Source of the DNA: Sinorhizobium alkalisoli
Lineage (GTDB): Bacteria; Pseudomonadota; Alphaproteobacteria; Rhizobiales; Rhizobiaceae
Direction: 5' to 3'
DNA length: 64,000 nt
Assembly: GCF_008932245.1 (NCBI RefSeq)
Contig: NZ_CP034910.1
Location: 1,178,001 to 1,242,000 of the forward strand
A model generated the notes under the pieces. That model searched no databases. It was not told the DNA's origin and saw only the letters and a program-made list of their open reading frames with translations. This document shows positions 46,374 through 55,360 of the stretch, piece by piece. Every line of letters begins with the position of its first letter. Position 1 is the first letter of the stretch. Both the position numbers and the translations under genes were made by a program.

Positions 46374-47391
46374 TTATCCTGCCGAGCCGTTGGCTCGTAT
46401 GGCGATGTCGGCGCAATGGGCCATGAGCGCATCGAACGGTTCGGCTTCCTCGAGAAGAAGGCCGTCATCGACCATCCTCGCGTAATCTTCTGCGAGAGCT
46501 TTCGCGCCATCGCCAACTGGCACGAGTTGCAAGCCGCCGTTCACAGCTGCCGCGTAGTCGATCTGAGAGCGGTCGGCGGCCTTCTCGGCGAAGAACATCG
46601 TCTTATGGCGCGCCACGGCATTAGCCAACTCGCGGTCAGCGAAAGCAGCGAGCGCAAAGCCCGCTTCATCGAGGCGCGCCACGTCATACCAATGACGCGC
46701 GAAACGATCGCCGCGCAGCCGTTCCTGAAGGCAGAAGACGTGGATCGCGGTCGCCTTTTCCCAGAAGGTCCGCTCGGCATGCATGACTCGTGGCCGAGCG
46801 GTTGGAATGACCACGCCATCCACTAGCCCGGCCGCATCGCAGGTAACGTCGCGCGGACTTGCGGGCTCGCCCGTTGACCGCGCGCCGAATTCCAGCATGA
46901 CGCTCGGCGCCACTAGCCCGATCCGGTCGTCGTCGTCGCCTCATAGTCGATGAAGAGCTTCTCGCCGTCGATCCGGATCGCCGCTGGCAGGGCCCCACCC
47001 GCCAATGCTTCGGCGATGACCGGCTGAACGGCTCCCGCCACCATTCCGGCAGGCGCTTGCGCACCTCGCTCGTCCAGCGCTTTTCTTCGCTTCGCGTCTT
47101 CGGCAGCGCTTCCCCGTTGTCGCCGACGAGGTCGGGCGCGACCGCGCGGAGGTCGTAGGTCAGGTCCACGTCTTCGGAAAACCGCCGGATGACGCCAGGG
47201 GCTTTCGAAAGCGAGGTGCCACCCTTGAAGACCAGATATTCGCCCAGCGGCGAGCCGCAGAGCGTCGCCAGCGCCCACACCACCCACGCATCCTTCTCAA
47301 GAAGATGCGCCGGTCGGCCCGAGCGGTCGGCAGCGACGCCCAGTGCTTCCCGGCGATCCTCGGCCGGAAGGAGGAGGAAGGCGTCAGGCAT
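46374..47391 (-). pseudogene. AbiEii-type nucleotidyltransferase toxin, two frameshifts
   Basis: Reads as one ~335-residue AbiEii-like protein in three frames. Frame one from ATG 47391 has KDAWVVWALATL and the nucleotidyltransferase core VFKGGTSLSKAPGVIRRFSEDVDLTYD (Gly-Gly-Thr-Ser ... Asp-x-Asp). After a shift near 47045 it continues AGAVQPVIAEALAGG ... IDYEATTTTGSG. After another near 46915 it continues VAPSVMLEFGARS ... ERTFWEKATAIH ... FARHWYDVARL to 46374. Both breaks fit loss of one base. Its ATG overlaps the antitoxin stop by 8 bases, the usual type IV toxin-antitoxin order. Confidence 0.8.
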
Positions 47392-47977
47392 GCGCGACCT
47401 TCCCCACGCTGCGCGCGAGCCAGGTCGGAAGCTGAGGCGCCGCTGCCACCAGTTCGCTGAAAGCAGCGGGCGGAAGCTTCCGCTTCAGGGTCTTGAGGGC
47501 AGACTCGGCTTTCTCCGGTCCGAGCCAGGCAAGCGCTCGCACCGCCTGACCCGCTGGCCGATGCGGCATGGCGAGCTGCCAGCGCGGCGCGTGGCGAAGC
47601 TCGACGATCTGCTTGCCGAAGCTCATCTTCCTGGTGCGCCCCGACGTTAGATAGACCGAGCGGACCGGCACCTGTGTCGTAAGCCCGAGACTGTTGGCAG
47701 CGGCCGCACCGGTCGAGACGATGATCTCGCCGCGCTGGACGGCGAGCGCCTCGAGCGCCTGTTCCACTGACGGCGCTCGGGTGCCGAACCGGCTTGTGAC
47801 CGGCAGCAGGTAAACACCGCGCCCGGCCCGGATCAGTTGTCCCCGCTCGGCTAGGCGTGACAAGGCCTGGTCCACCGCGGCGCGAGTGCCAAGGTGAAGC
47901 AAGCTTTTGGCCGCGACGGGCGTGCCCTCCGGCAGGCGCTTCGCATGCTCAAGAATCTGTTGGGTCAAGCGCTGCAT
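47384..47977 (-). CDS. AbiEi-like antitoxin / transcriptional autorepressor (DUF6088)
   Basis: 197 residues, apparently intact. An N-terminal winged helix (QRLTQQILEHAKRLPEG ... LSRLAERGQLIRAGRGVYLLP, residues ~3-60) is followed by a C-terminal domain (SVEQALEALA, STGAAAANSLGLTTQVP, RSVYLTSGRTR). This is the layout of AbiEi proteins, which neutralise AbiEii and repress their own operon. ATG 47977 has AGGAGA upstream, itself beside a perfect inverted repeat that is the likely operator. With its toxin frameshifted it is now an orphan, or the toxin is intact and the break is a sequence error. Confidence 0.8.
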   Translation of the reverse strand: MQRLTQQILEHAKRLPEGTPVAAKSLLHLGTRAAVDQALSRLAERGQLIRAGRGVYLLPVTSRFGTRAPSVEQALEALAVQRGEIIVSTGAAAANSLGLTTQVPVRSVYLTSGRTRKMSFGKQIVELRHAPRWQLAMPHRPAGQAVRALAWLGPEKAESALKTLKRKLPPAAFSELVAAAPQLPTWLARSVGKVAHA

Positions 47978-47987
47978 GGCCAATCTC

Positions 47988-48017
47988 CTGTCAGAAATAT
48001 ACGCGGTTTTCTGACAG
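47988..48017. promoter_or_regulatory. Perfect inverted repeat upstream of abiEi-like gene
   Basis: CTGTCAGAAA and TTTCTGACAG, 10-bp perfect arms with a 10-base spacer, beginning 11 bases upstream of the start codon and touching the ribosome site. AbiEi proteins bind inverted repeats in their own promoter, so this is the expected operator. Confidence 0.7.
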
Positions 48018-48177
48018 TTCTCAACCACCCTTGCTTCGGCCACGTGGAGAGCGCGTTGTCGAGAAGGCCGCGCGGGAAGCTTTTGCGCGACAATCAGGTC
48101 AATGTTTGGGATCAGCCCCAGGCTTCTGACCGATAATTCGGCCCGAGTTCCAGCTAGACATTGCCTTTCTCCCAAAT

Positions 48178-49110
48178 GCCACCCTCCAAGCCGCAGCGCT
48201 CAGCCTTCAGACGGCCCAATGGTAATCCTCTTAGAATTGACCTTTCGGGTGGGAAGCGGTCGCCTGCTGCGGCCAACTCGAACGACCGGCGTGTGCGCCA
48301 ACACCGGACAGCGGATGCATTTAGGTGCGCCGAAAGACTGCCGTTGCAGCGTAGGTCCGCAGTCTGGGAGAGAAGCCACTCAACGAGAATGTTGGGCTTC
48401 TCCTGTTTGGTTCTTCGTTCGTTGGCACCTAGGAAAAACGCTCCTCCCGTCCGCACTGAACGTCCAGTGGTTTCACGAGGAGATTGTTCCGAAGCAACAA
48501 CTGAGCCGAAAAATCCCTGCCCAGCGCGATCCCATCTCCGGCGAGAGCTCCCTGCATGACAGATCGTTATAGGGTCGGCCCGGCCGGAACGGCATGCTGA
48601 GGTTTCCTCTTCCGGCCGAATTGATCTTCGGAAATGTCGATGGCGATGACATGTCGCTTGAACGTGTGATGGAATCGCATTCATCGACACATCAGATCGT
48701 TGGCATTCGAACGCCTCTTGAGGGCGCTCGCTGCAGCGACTCGGCTCAAAAACCACCGTTTGCCCGGGTTGTAGGTGACCGCTTCCGTTCTGGCGGAAAA
48801 AAAACCTGCCGCTGACTTCACATCTCAGGCAGGTTAAGTCGGACGCGGCCAATAGGCGCTGTCCCGGATGCGATGGGAGGGAACTCGCATCGACTGAAAT
48901 CCATATAGTCAATGTCTGCCTAAAACGAAAGCAAAATTGAATGTGCCGTTTTCGTGTGCGGCGGTAACGACCTGGACATGCGGAAAGCGGGGTCGATCCC
49001 GAGGCCGTCGCGACCTCCTCGACTCAAGCCCAAGATCTTCAAGGTCTTCAAGCCGATCCGTTCGAAGGACGCCCGTACCCGCACGGCAGAACACCGGCTG
49101 CATCCAATTC
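48178..49110. other. Unassigned region between AbiE and integrase remnants
   Basis: About 930 bases with long open frames on both strands but none with recognisable family features or a good ribosome site. Composition and the surrounding remnants suggest decayed mobile or intergenic repeat DNA. No terminal inverted repeats or target duplication were found. Confidence 0.4.
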
Positions 49111-49464
49111 CTACTGCGAAAGCAGCCGTGCCGCTCGCCCGTTCTTGCGCTCCGGGTTGTTGTAATAACTTGCCGCTTGGGTCACCGACTTGTGCAATGA
49201 CTGCTGCATCGCCTCGGGCAGGGAGATGCCGCGGTTTGCGGCCTCGGTCAGATGGCCGGATCTCAAGCCCTGCGCCGAAAACAGCGCCGGATCGAGCCCG
49301 GCCAATTTCGCGCGTATCGATGCGCCGGAAACCGGGCTGATCCCGGCCTCCAGCCAGCGTTTCAAGGCGCTCACCGGCCGGCCGATCAAGAGCACATGCT
49401 CGTGGTCGTCAGCCGTCGTCGTCTTGGTGCGGCCGAGGCGGATCGACAGGCAGCCGGGCGGCAA
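49111..49464 (-). pseudogene. Truncated tyrosine recombinase (integrase C-terminal half)
   Basis: About 115 residues of the catalytic domain: IRLGRTKTTTADDHEHV, then GLRSGHLTEAANRG (second active-site Arg region), QSLHKSV (His) and ASYYNN (nucleophile Tyr), ending in RAARLL. The N-terminal DNA-binding half and the first catalytic Arg are missing, so it cannot recombine. It marks a past integration event in this patch. Confidence 0.75.
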
Positions 49465-49535
49465 ACCACTCTCCGCGTGTTCCGGTTTTGCGGAGGATCA
49501 TCATTTCTCTCCTTTTGAGCTACTGATGCCTGTGA

Positions 49536-50075
49536 TCATGCCGGCAGCCGCTCGTCATATTCGCCGTGCAGGCGGCTCCAGCCGTCCCAGAATGGTTCCG
49601 TCCCGGTGTCGGCGGCGCGCGCAACGAGAATGTCGAGATGCATGTGCCAACCGGCTGCGACCTTCAGCATGACGTTTCGGTCGGGCAGGCGGCGATGGGT
49701 GAGCGTGAGCAGCACGCCCGCGCCGCGCGGCTCGAGTTCGAAAGAGACTTCACCGTCACCATTTGCACCCCAGGCGATGACGAGCTTTCGTGGCGGATCG
49801 AGTTCGACGATCCGGCTCTGCATCCGGTGCTCCTCGGCGAAGCCCGACGGCCGCTCCCCAGGCGGATCTGTGAGTTCGTCGTTTCGCCAGACGAATTCGA
49901 AAGGTGAACCGGCCTTCATCTCCATTTCACCTGCCGCCAGCCATCGTCGACGAAGGTCGCTCTCGGTGAGATAGGCCCAGACACGCTCGATGGTGGCAGG
50001 CAGAAAGCGCTGAATCTTCAAAGTCGTCGGTTCGATCAGCGTGCCATAGGCATCCAGAGTTACGAGTTCCGTCAT
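49536..50075 (-). CDS. SRPBCC/AHSA1-family protein
   Basis: 179 residues of the START-like ligand-binding fold (RFLPATIERVWAYLTESDLRRRWLAAGEM split at turns; ELEPRGAGVLLTLTHRRLP; AAGWHMHLDILVA). Such proteins are typically paired with an ArsR regulator, as here, where its ATG overlaps the arsR stop by 4 bases. The ligand or partner is unknown. Confidence 0.88.
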   Translation of the reverse strand: MTELVTLDAYGTLIEPTTLKIQRFLPATIERVWAYLTESDLRRRWLAAGEMEMKAGSPFEFVWRNDELTDPPGERPSGFAEEHRMQSRIVELDPPRKLVIAWGANGDGEVSFELEPRGAGVLLTLTHRRLPDRNVMLKVAAGWHMHLDILVARAADTGTEPFWDGWSRLHGEYDERLPA

Positions 50076-50440
50076 TTGTCATCTCCTTTTCCGGGGCTTG
50101 GGGATTTGCCTGCGTTCTCCTCGCGGAGAAGCTGTTCGAGCAGGTCGAGACGACCGCTCCAGAACGGCTCGTAGAAGCTCAGCCACTGGTGGGCGCTCGC
50201 AAGCGGCCCGGGCTCCAGACGGCACAAGTGCGTGCGGCCGCGCACCTCACGGCGAATCAGGCCGGCATTCTCGAGAACCTTGATGTGCTTCGAGGCGGCT
50301 GCGAGCGAAATCGCGAACGGTTCCGCGAGTTCGCTGACCGTTCGCTCGCCACGGCTGAGGTCCCGCAGCATCCGCCGACGCGTGGCGTCGCCGAGGGCAT
50401 GAAAGACGGAATTCATCCGATGTGCTTCTAATTCAACCAT
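50072..50440 (-). CDS. ArsR-family repressor
   Basis: 122 residues: NSVFHALGDATRRRMLRDLSRG and SLAAASKHIKVLENAGLIRRE give the winged helix, with the recognition helix at AAASKHIKVLE. There are no clustered cysteines, so it is not a metal sensor of the classic type. The start ATG 50440 lies inside a palindrome, and family relatives commonly begin MVE...VFHALADPTRR, which supports this start. It represses itself and the SRPBCC gene, probably through the two palindromes. Confidence 0.88.
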   Translation of the reverse strand: MVELEAHRMNSVFHALGDATRRRMLRDLSRGERTVSELAEPFAISLAAASKHIKVLENAGLIRREVRGRTHLCRLEPGPLASAHQWLSFYEPFWSGRLDLLEQLLREENAGKSPSPGKGDDK

Positions 50441-50450
50441 GTGGTTGAAT
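50431..50450. promoter_or_regulatory. ArsR operator 1, containing the start codon
   Basis: ATTCAACCA-TG-TGGTTGAAT: 9-bp perfect arms. The arsR ATG (minus strand) lies in the centre, so repressor binding would also block the start region. Confidence 0.75.
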
Positions 50451-50472
50451 ATATGTGCATGAGCAGAGATAG

Positions 50473-50488
50473 TCAACCATGTGGTTGA
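50473..50488. promoter_or_regulatory. ArsR operator 2
   Basis: TCAACCATGTGGTTGA, the same core as operator 1, centre to centre 40 bases upstream. Two identical sites support cooperative autorepression. Confidence 0.75.
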
Positions 50489-50513
50489 ATGATTTAATTT
50501 CGGGCGAATGCGA

Positions 50514-51701
50514 TCAGCCGGACCAGCTTTCGAGCGCCTGAACGAAATGCGTCAGCCAGGAATTGGTTTGGTGCGCGTCGAGTGAGCGGTGGTCTATGGT
50601 CAGCGAGACATAGGCCATTGGCCGGATCTGGATGGTGTCGACGCCGTCGACTTCGCGAACGACCACGCGCTTTTCCAATTTTCCAACACCGAGAATCGCC
50701 GATTGCGGTTGGTTGATGATGACGGGGGCCGCCAGCAATGAACCGGAGACGCCATGGTTGGAGATGGTGAAGGTGCCGCCTTTCACGTCGGCGGGTTCAA
50801 GCGCGTTCGCGCGAGCGCGCGCCGTCAGATCCTGCAGCTTGCCGGCAATCTCGGAAAGAGAGAGGTGTTGCGCCCGGTGGACCACCGGAACGATCAGGCC
50901 TTTCTCCCCAAGAGCGGTGCCGATGCCGATATTGACGTCTTCGAAAATTTCCAGCGCATCGTCGTGCCAGCGACTGTTGACCTCCGGGACCGCTCGCATG
51001 GCGGCGACTGAGGCCGAAACCACATAGGCGGTGTAGGTAAGGTTGACGCCCTCGGCCGCGAACCTCGCCTTGTGCTCGTTGCGGTGGCGCATGACCGCGG
51101 AAAAGTCGGCTTCGAACACGGCCGTCACATGCGGTGCGGTCGCCATAGATTGCTGCATGTGGGCGGCAATCGCTGTGCGCATATCGCTGTGCGCAACGCG
51201 ACGCGAGGGGGTGGTCGTACCCGCGCCGTCGGGCAAGGCGGGCTCTGGCGTTCGGCGCGCCGACTTTGCCGCAAACGCCCGGTCCATATCCGCCCGGGTG
51301 ACGCGGCCGTCCCGGCCGGTGCCGGCAATGGTCGTCGGATCGAGACCATATGTCTGCGCCGCATGCCGTACGGCGGGCGAGAAATGCCGCTCGTCTTCAG
51401 TGCCGGACGATGTTTCCGTTGAGGCCGTTGCGGAGACGGCAGCCTGCCTTGGTCGCGGCTCGGCGCCCTCGATGCGACCGAGGATGGCGCCCGGCGTGGC
51501 GCTGTCGCCGTTCTCCATGAGGATTTCCGCCAACACGCCATCGGCCGGGGCGGCGACTTCCTGGGTCACCTTGTCCGTTTCGAGTTCGACCAGCGGGTCG
51601 CCAGAGTTCACGCTCTCGCCGAGCTTCTTGAGCCAGTTGCGTACGACCGCCCTCGTGCCTTCCTGCTCGAGCGGGGCGTTGACGTCGATGAGTTGCCCCA
51701 T
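50514..51701 (-). CDS. E2 acyltransferase of a branched-chain-type 2-oxoacid dehydrogenase
   Basis: 395 residues: lipoyl domain (residues ~1-78, ELETDKVTQEV with the lipoylated lysine), E3/E1-binding domain (~110-145, SPAVRHAAQTYGLD ... GRDGRVTRADM) and catalytic core (~170-395). The core end reads SLTIDHRSLDAHQTNSW: the catalytic His and Asp of HRxxDG are present, but the usual Gly after Asp is Ala. ATG 51701 is 8 bases after a TGGAGT-like site. It follows the fused E1, its stop/start overlapping nearly. No lipoamide dehydrogenase (E3) gene is nearby, so a shared E3 would be used. Confidence 0.88.
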   Translation of the reverse strand: MGQLIDVNAPLEQEGTRAVVRNWLKKLGESVNSGDPLVELETDKVTQEVAAPADGVLAEILMENGDSATPGAILGRIEGAEPRPRQAAVSATASTETSSGTEDERHFSPAVRHAAQTYGLDPTTIAGTGRDGRVTRADMDRAFAAKSARRTPEPALPDGAGTTTPSRRVAHSDMRTAIAAHMQQSMATAPHVTAVFEADFSAVMRHRNEHKARFAAEGVNLTYTAYVVSASVAAMRAVPEVNSRWHDDALEIFEDVNIGIGTALGEKGLIVPVVHRAQHLSLSEIAGKLQDLTARARANALEPADVKGGTFTISNHGVSGSLLAAPVIINQPQSAILGVGKLEKRVVVREVDGVDTIQIRPMAYVSLTIDHRSLDAHQTNSWLTHFVQALESWSG

Positions 51702-51703
51702 GC

Positions 51704-53785
51704 TCAATACTCCAGTAGGTCCGTGAGTTTCTGGCGGATGCGCTCGGTCGAGGGCACCGCCCAGTCGAGTAGAACCGGGTTGTGGGGGCTTGGAATGTCC
51801 GGCATGGTCAGCCGGGAAACCGGGGCGTCCAGGTCGATGAAGGCTTCGTCCGCAACCGTGGCGGCGATTTCCGCGCCGAAGCCGCCCGTGCCCAGGTCCT
51901 CATGGACGATCAGGCAACGGCGGGTGCTCCTGACGGAAGAAAGGACGGCCTCGCTGTCCCAGGGCATCAGCGTCCGGAGATCGATCACGTCGGCTGACAG
52001 CCCCTCCGCGGCCTCCTCGCAGCGGGGCACCATGGCACCCCAGGCAATGATTGTGATGTCCTTGCCGCGTCGTGTGAACTTCGCCTTGCCGAACGGCAGT
52101 GCGAAGGCGTCGCCCGGATAGGGGCGCCGCGCCCAGGGATGGTCGAGCATGGCACGGTGCTCGAAGAAAATTACCGGATCATTGCCGCGCAATGCGCTGC
52201 GCAGGAGCCCGACCGCGTCCTCGGCATTGGACGGGACCGCAACCTTCCAGCCGGGCTGATGCACGAAGGCGACTTCATTCGTCTGGCTGTGCCAGGGGTC
52301 TCCGCATTTGAAGTAGCCGCCCGGCATGCGGAGCACGATCGGTGCGGCGAAACGATTGTTCGTCCGCCAGCGCATCGTACCGCAATCATTGATCTGTTCG
52401 ATGGCAGGCTCCGCATATTTGCGGAACTGGATCTCGGGGACGGGAACGAGGCCGGCAAGCGCCATGCCGACCGCACGGCCGACAATGCCCTCCTCGGAAA
52501 GAGATGTGTCGAAAACGCGGGCGTCTCCGTATTTTTCCTGCAGGCCGAGCGTTACGCCATGGACGCCACCCTTGACGCCGATGTCCTCGCCAAACAGCAC
52601 GACCCGCTCGTTGATCGACATCTCGTGGTCGAGCGTGCGCCGGATCGCCGTCGCCATGTTGATCCGCTGGCCGTCAGTCTTGGGTGTATCGCTCGTCTCG
52701 GGCGCCCGGTAGCCGGCACAATGCTGGCCGCCCATGGCTTGCATCGCGCCTTCGAAGAAGACGTTACGGGTGACGGTTTCGGGGTCCGCGATCGGCCGGG
52801 ACTCGGCCTCGATACGCGCCTGTTCTGCGGCCGCCTTTGCAGTCTCCACGGTCTCGTTCCATTCCACCTCACTGACGACCGCCGGTACGAGGTAATCCTT
52901 CAGCCGCGGCAGGGGATCCCGCGCCCACTCGCTTTCGACGAGCGCTTCGCTCTTGTAGGCCTGCGTGTCCTGGAAGCTGTGTCCCTCGAGTCGCGGCACC
53001 TTAAGGCGCAAGAGGACAGGCATCCGTTCGTCACGTACCAGGTCCACCGCATCCCGCGTCAGCCGTGCGGCCGCTTCCGGATCGCAGCCGTCACCATCGA
53101 GAACGGTCAGGTTCTTCCAGGCGGCGAGATTGGCGGCGATGTTGCCCTTGGGTGTCTGGAAGTCCGAGGGAACCGAGATGCCGAAGCCGTTGTCTTCGAT
53201 ATAGAAGAGCATCGGTAGTCGTTGCGTGGTGGCGACGGTCAGCGCCGACCAGAAGCCATTGGACGCCACCGAGCCATCGCCGCCGAGGACGACGGCGATG
53301 GCGCTATCGTAGTCGCGAGCCTTGAGCTGCTTGCTGAAATAGGTGATCGCCTGCGCCCATCCGGCCGTCGGCGTATATTGCGAGCCGACCCCGCCGCACA
53401 TCGGCAGAGCCGAGGCACCGTGGGGATTTGGGTAGTTGAAGACGACGCCGATGTCGCGGCCGTCGGAATAGCCTCCCGCGCGCGCCATGGCCGAACCGAG
53501 CGCATCGGCGGGATCGACGCCCAATGACAGAAGCAGCGGGCGCGAGCGATAATAGCCGCAGGCCGCGTCGTGCCGTTCCGTCAGGTTCAGGCCCAAGAGG
53601 ATCTGGGCCAGGTCATGGCCGCGGGCGGAGAACTGATAGAGGATCTTCTTTTCCGGGACGAGACGCTTTTCCTCCATCTCGTCAAGTTCGCGAGACAGAA
53701 GCATGAGATGGACGACCCGTCTCCAGTCGATGCTCTCATCCGGTGCGTTCCGCCGATCGTGTTTCAGCGCTGGCTGGCCCATCAT
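51704..53785 (-). CDS. Fused alpha-beta E1 component of a 2-oxoacid dehydrogenase (2-oxoisovalerate type)
   Basis: 693 residues joining the two E1 subunits. Residues ~20-330 are the alpha part, with the thiamine-diphosphate motif GGDGSVASNGFWSALTVA and FYIEDNGFGISVP. Residues ~370-693 are the beta part (INMATAIRRTLDHEM, VVLFGEDIGVKGG, EGIVGRAVGMALAG, DLRTLMPWDSEAV). It decarboxylates a branched-chain 2-oxo acid and loads the lipoyl arm of the E2 encoded next. ATG 53785 has GGAGGAG upstream. A divergent Lrp-type regulator supports a role in branched-chain amino acid catabolism. Confidence 0.88.
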   Translation of the reverse strand: MMGQPALKHDRRNAPDESIDWRRVVHLMLLSRELDEMEEKRLVPEKKILYQFSARGHDLAQILLGLNLTERHDAACGYYRSRPLLLSLGVDPADALGSAMARAGGYSDGRDIGVVFNYPNPHGASALPMCGGVGSQYTPTAGWAQAITYFSKQLKARDYDSAIAVVLGGDGSVASNGFWSALTVATTQRLPMLFYIEDNGFGISVPSDFQTPKGNIAANLAAWKNLTVLDGDGCDPEAAARLTRDAVDLVRDERMPVLLRLKVPRLEGHSFQDTQAYKSEALVESEWARDPLPRLKDYLVPAVVSEVEWNETVETAKAAAEQARIEAESRPIADPETVTRNVFFEGAMQAMGGQHCAGYRAPETSDTPKTDGQRINMATAIRRTLDHEMSINERVVLFGEDIGVKGGVHGVTLGLQEKYGDARVFDTSLSEEGIVGRAVGMALAGLVPVPEIQFRKYAEPAIEQINDCGTMRWRTNNRFAAPIVLRMPGGYFKCGDPWHSQTNEVAFVHQPGWKVAVPSNAEDAVGLLRSALRGNDPVIFFEHRAMLDHPWARRPYPGDAFALPFGKAKFTRRGKDITIIAWGAMVPRCEEAAEGLSADVIDLRTLMPWDSEAVLSSVRSTRRCLIVHEDLGTGGFGAEIAATVADEAFIDLDAPVSRLTMPDIPSPHNPVLLDWAVPSTERIRQKLTDLLEY

Positions 53786-53900
53786 CTCACTCCTCCAAAA
53801 GCCTTGAATGAAAGAATAACCCGTCGCCGGTGCAAATCGGTTTCAATCTTGTGTGTTTTTCGATAGCAATTGATCAATCTATTTCCTTTTCGGGAGGATC

Positions 53901-54371
53901 GTGAAGAGTATGTTCAATCTTGATGTGGTTGACCGAAAAATTCTCAGGATACTCCAGGAGCAGGCCGATATCAGCCATGCCGCGCTTGCCGAGGCCGTCG
54001 GCGCCTCGCCGGCATCCTGCTGGCGGCGCATCAAGGCCCTGGACACGGCAGGCGTGCTCGGCAGGACCGTCCGGCTCGTCAATCCCCAGATGGTCGGGCG
54101 AGGCCTGACTGTGTTCTGCCAGGTGCGGATGAAGTCCCACGATGCCGCCGCGCGGCAAAATTTCGAGCGCTTCGTGGAGAGCCACGAAGAGGTGCTGGAA
54201 TGCTGTTCCATGTCGGGGGACTGGGATTATCTCCTGCGCGTCGTCGTCGCGGATGTCGCCGATTACGAGCGACTGCTGATGCGCGGCATTCTCACGCACG
54301 AGGCCGTCGCGCATTCGTCCTCCCATTTTGCGCTGAAGAGCGTGAAATATTCCACCGCCATTCCGGTGTGA
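53901..54371 (+). CDS. Lrp/AsnC-family regulator
   Basis: 156 residues: winged helix (LDVVDRKILRILQEQADISH ... ASCWRRIKALDTAGVL) and RAM ligand-binding domain (FCQVRMKSH ... CCSMSGDWDYLLRVVV). It is divergent from the E1/E2 genes with 115 bases between, so a BkdR-like activator responding to branched-chain amino acids is likely. GTG 53901 lies close behind GGGAGG; ATG 53910 (MFNLDVVD) is an equally reasonable start, three codons in. Confidence 0.86.
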   Translation: MKSMFNLDVVDRKILRILQEQADISHAALAEAVGASPASCWRRIKALDTAGVLGRTVRLVNPQMVGRGLTVFCQVRMKSHDAAARQNFERFVESHEEVLECCSMSGDWDYLLRVVVADVADYERLLMRGILTHEAVAHSSSHFALKSVKYSTAIPV

Positions 54372-54405
54372 CGGCATGGATCGGGACCGGGGAGAGGGCG
54401 GCCGG

Positions 54406-55314
54406 ATGCAGCAGGACAAGTCGGCGCGGGCCGGTACCGAGCTGGTAGCGGCAATACTGGACGGGACGCCGTTGAGGGCGGCGAGCTTCATTGTCACCAT
54501 CTATGGCGATGTCGTGGAGCCGCGCGGCGGCGCCATCTGGATCGGCAATATCATCGAAGTCTGCGCCGGCGTCGGCATCAGCGAGACGCTGGTCCGCACT
54601 GCCGTCTCCCGTCTCGTCGCCGCCGGGCGGCTCGCCGGAGAGCGGGAGGGGCGGCGCAGCTTCTATCGGCTCACCGAGGCGGCCCGGAGCGAATTCGCCG
54701 CCGCCGCGCGGGTGCTGTTCGGTCCGCCGGAAGAAACGGCCTGGCACTTCGTGCAGTTGGTGGGGTCCGCGTCTGAAGAGCGTATGCAGATGCTCGAGCG
54801 ATCCGGCCATGCGCGGCTCGGTCCGCGGCTTGCCGTCGGGGTCAGGCCGTTCCCTCTCTCGATCATGCCTGCGGTCGTCTTCCGCGCAGACGTGGCCGAA
54901 GGCGCGGGTGAACTCGGCGCCTTTGCCGCGGAGTGTTGGGATCTGGAGCCGCACGCGGAGGCCTATAAGAGATTTCTCCAGCGCTTCGACCCGCTCACCG
55001 ATTTCGTCGAGGCGGGCGGAACCCTGGCGTCTGCCGACTGCCTTACGGCCCGACTCCTGCTCGTGCACCAGTTCCGCCTGGAGGCACTGCGCGATCCGCG
55101 TCTGCCGGCCGAGGTTCTTCCGCCCGGCTGGCCGGGGGCAGAGGCGCGACGCCTGTTTGCCCGGCTTTATTGCAGCCTGTCGCCGCAAGCCGACCTGCAT
55201 GTCGCGCGGAACTTCATTACGGCTACAGGCTCGCTTCCAATGGCCTGCGACGCGACGTCCCGCCGGCTTGCGATGCTGTGCGACAAGGAGGCAGCCCCCG
55301 AGGGATCGCGCTGA
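54406..55314 (+). CDS. paaX: PaaX-family transcriptional repressor
   Basis: 302 residues of the PaaX family: N-terminal winged helix (RAASFIVTIYGDVVEPRGG ... SETLVRTAVSRLVAAGRL) and the C-terminal PaaX effector region. In other bacteria PaaX represses phenylacetate genes until phenylacetyl-CoA binds. It is placed 282 bases before the thiolase gene that starts the paa run. ATG 54406 is preferred because GGGGAGAGGG lies upstream; an in-frame ATG at 54376 has none. Confidence 0.86.
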   Translation: MQQDKSARAGTELVAAILDGTPLRAASFIVTIYGDVVEPRGGAIWIGNIIEVCAGVGISETLVRTAVSRLVAAGRLAGEREGRRSFYRLTEAARSEFAAAARVLFGPPEETAWHFVQLVGSASEERMQMLERSGHARLGPRLAVGVRPFPLSIMPAVVFRADVAEGAGELGAFAAECWDLEPHAEAYKRFLQRFDPLTDFVEAGGTLASADCLTARLLLVHQFRLEALRDPRLPAEVLPPGWPGAEARRLFARLYCSLSPQADLHVARNFITATGSLPMACDATSRRLAMLCDKEAAPEGSR

Positions 55315-55360
55315 AGGGCCACAGCCTGGCTGGCGCACAACATGGGAGCGAACCATCAGA

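Noticed and set aside
48154..48912. 252-codon frame on - as a possible gene
   Set aside because: No ribosome site, no domain features and unbalanced composition; treated as unassigned DNA.
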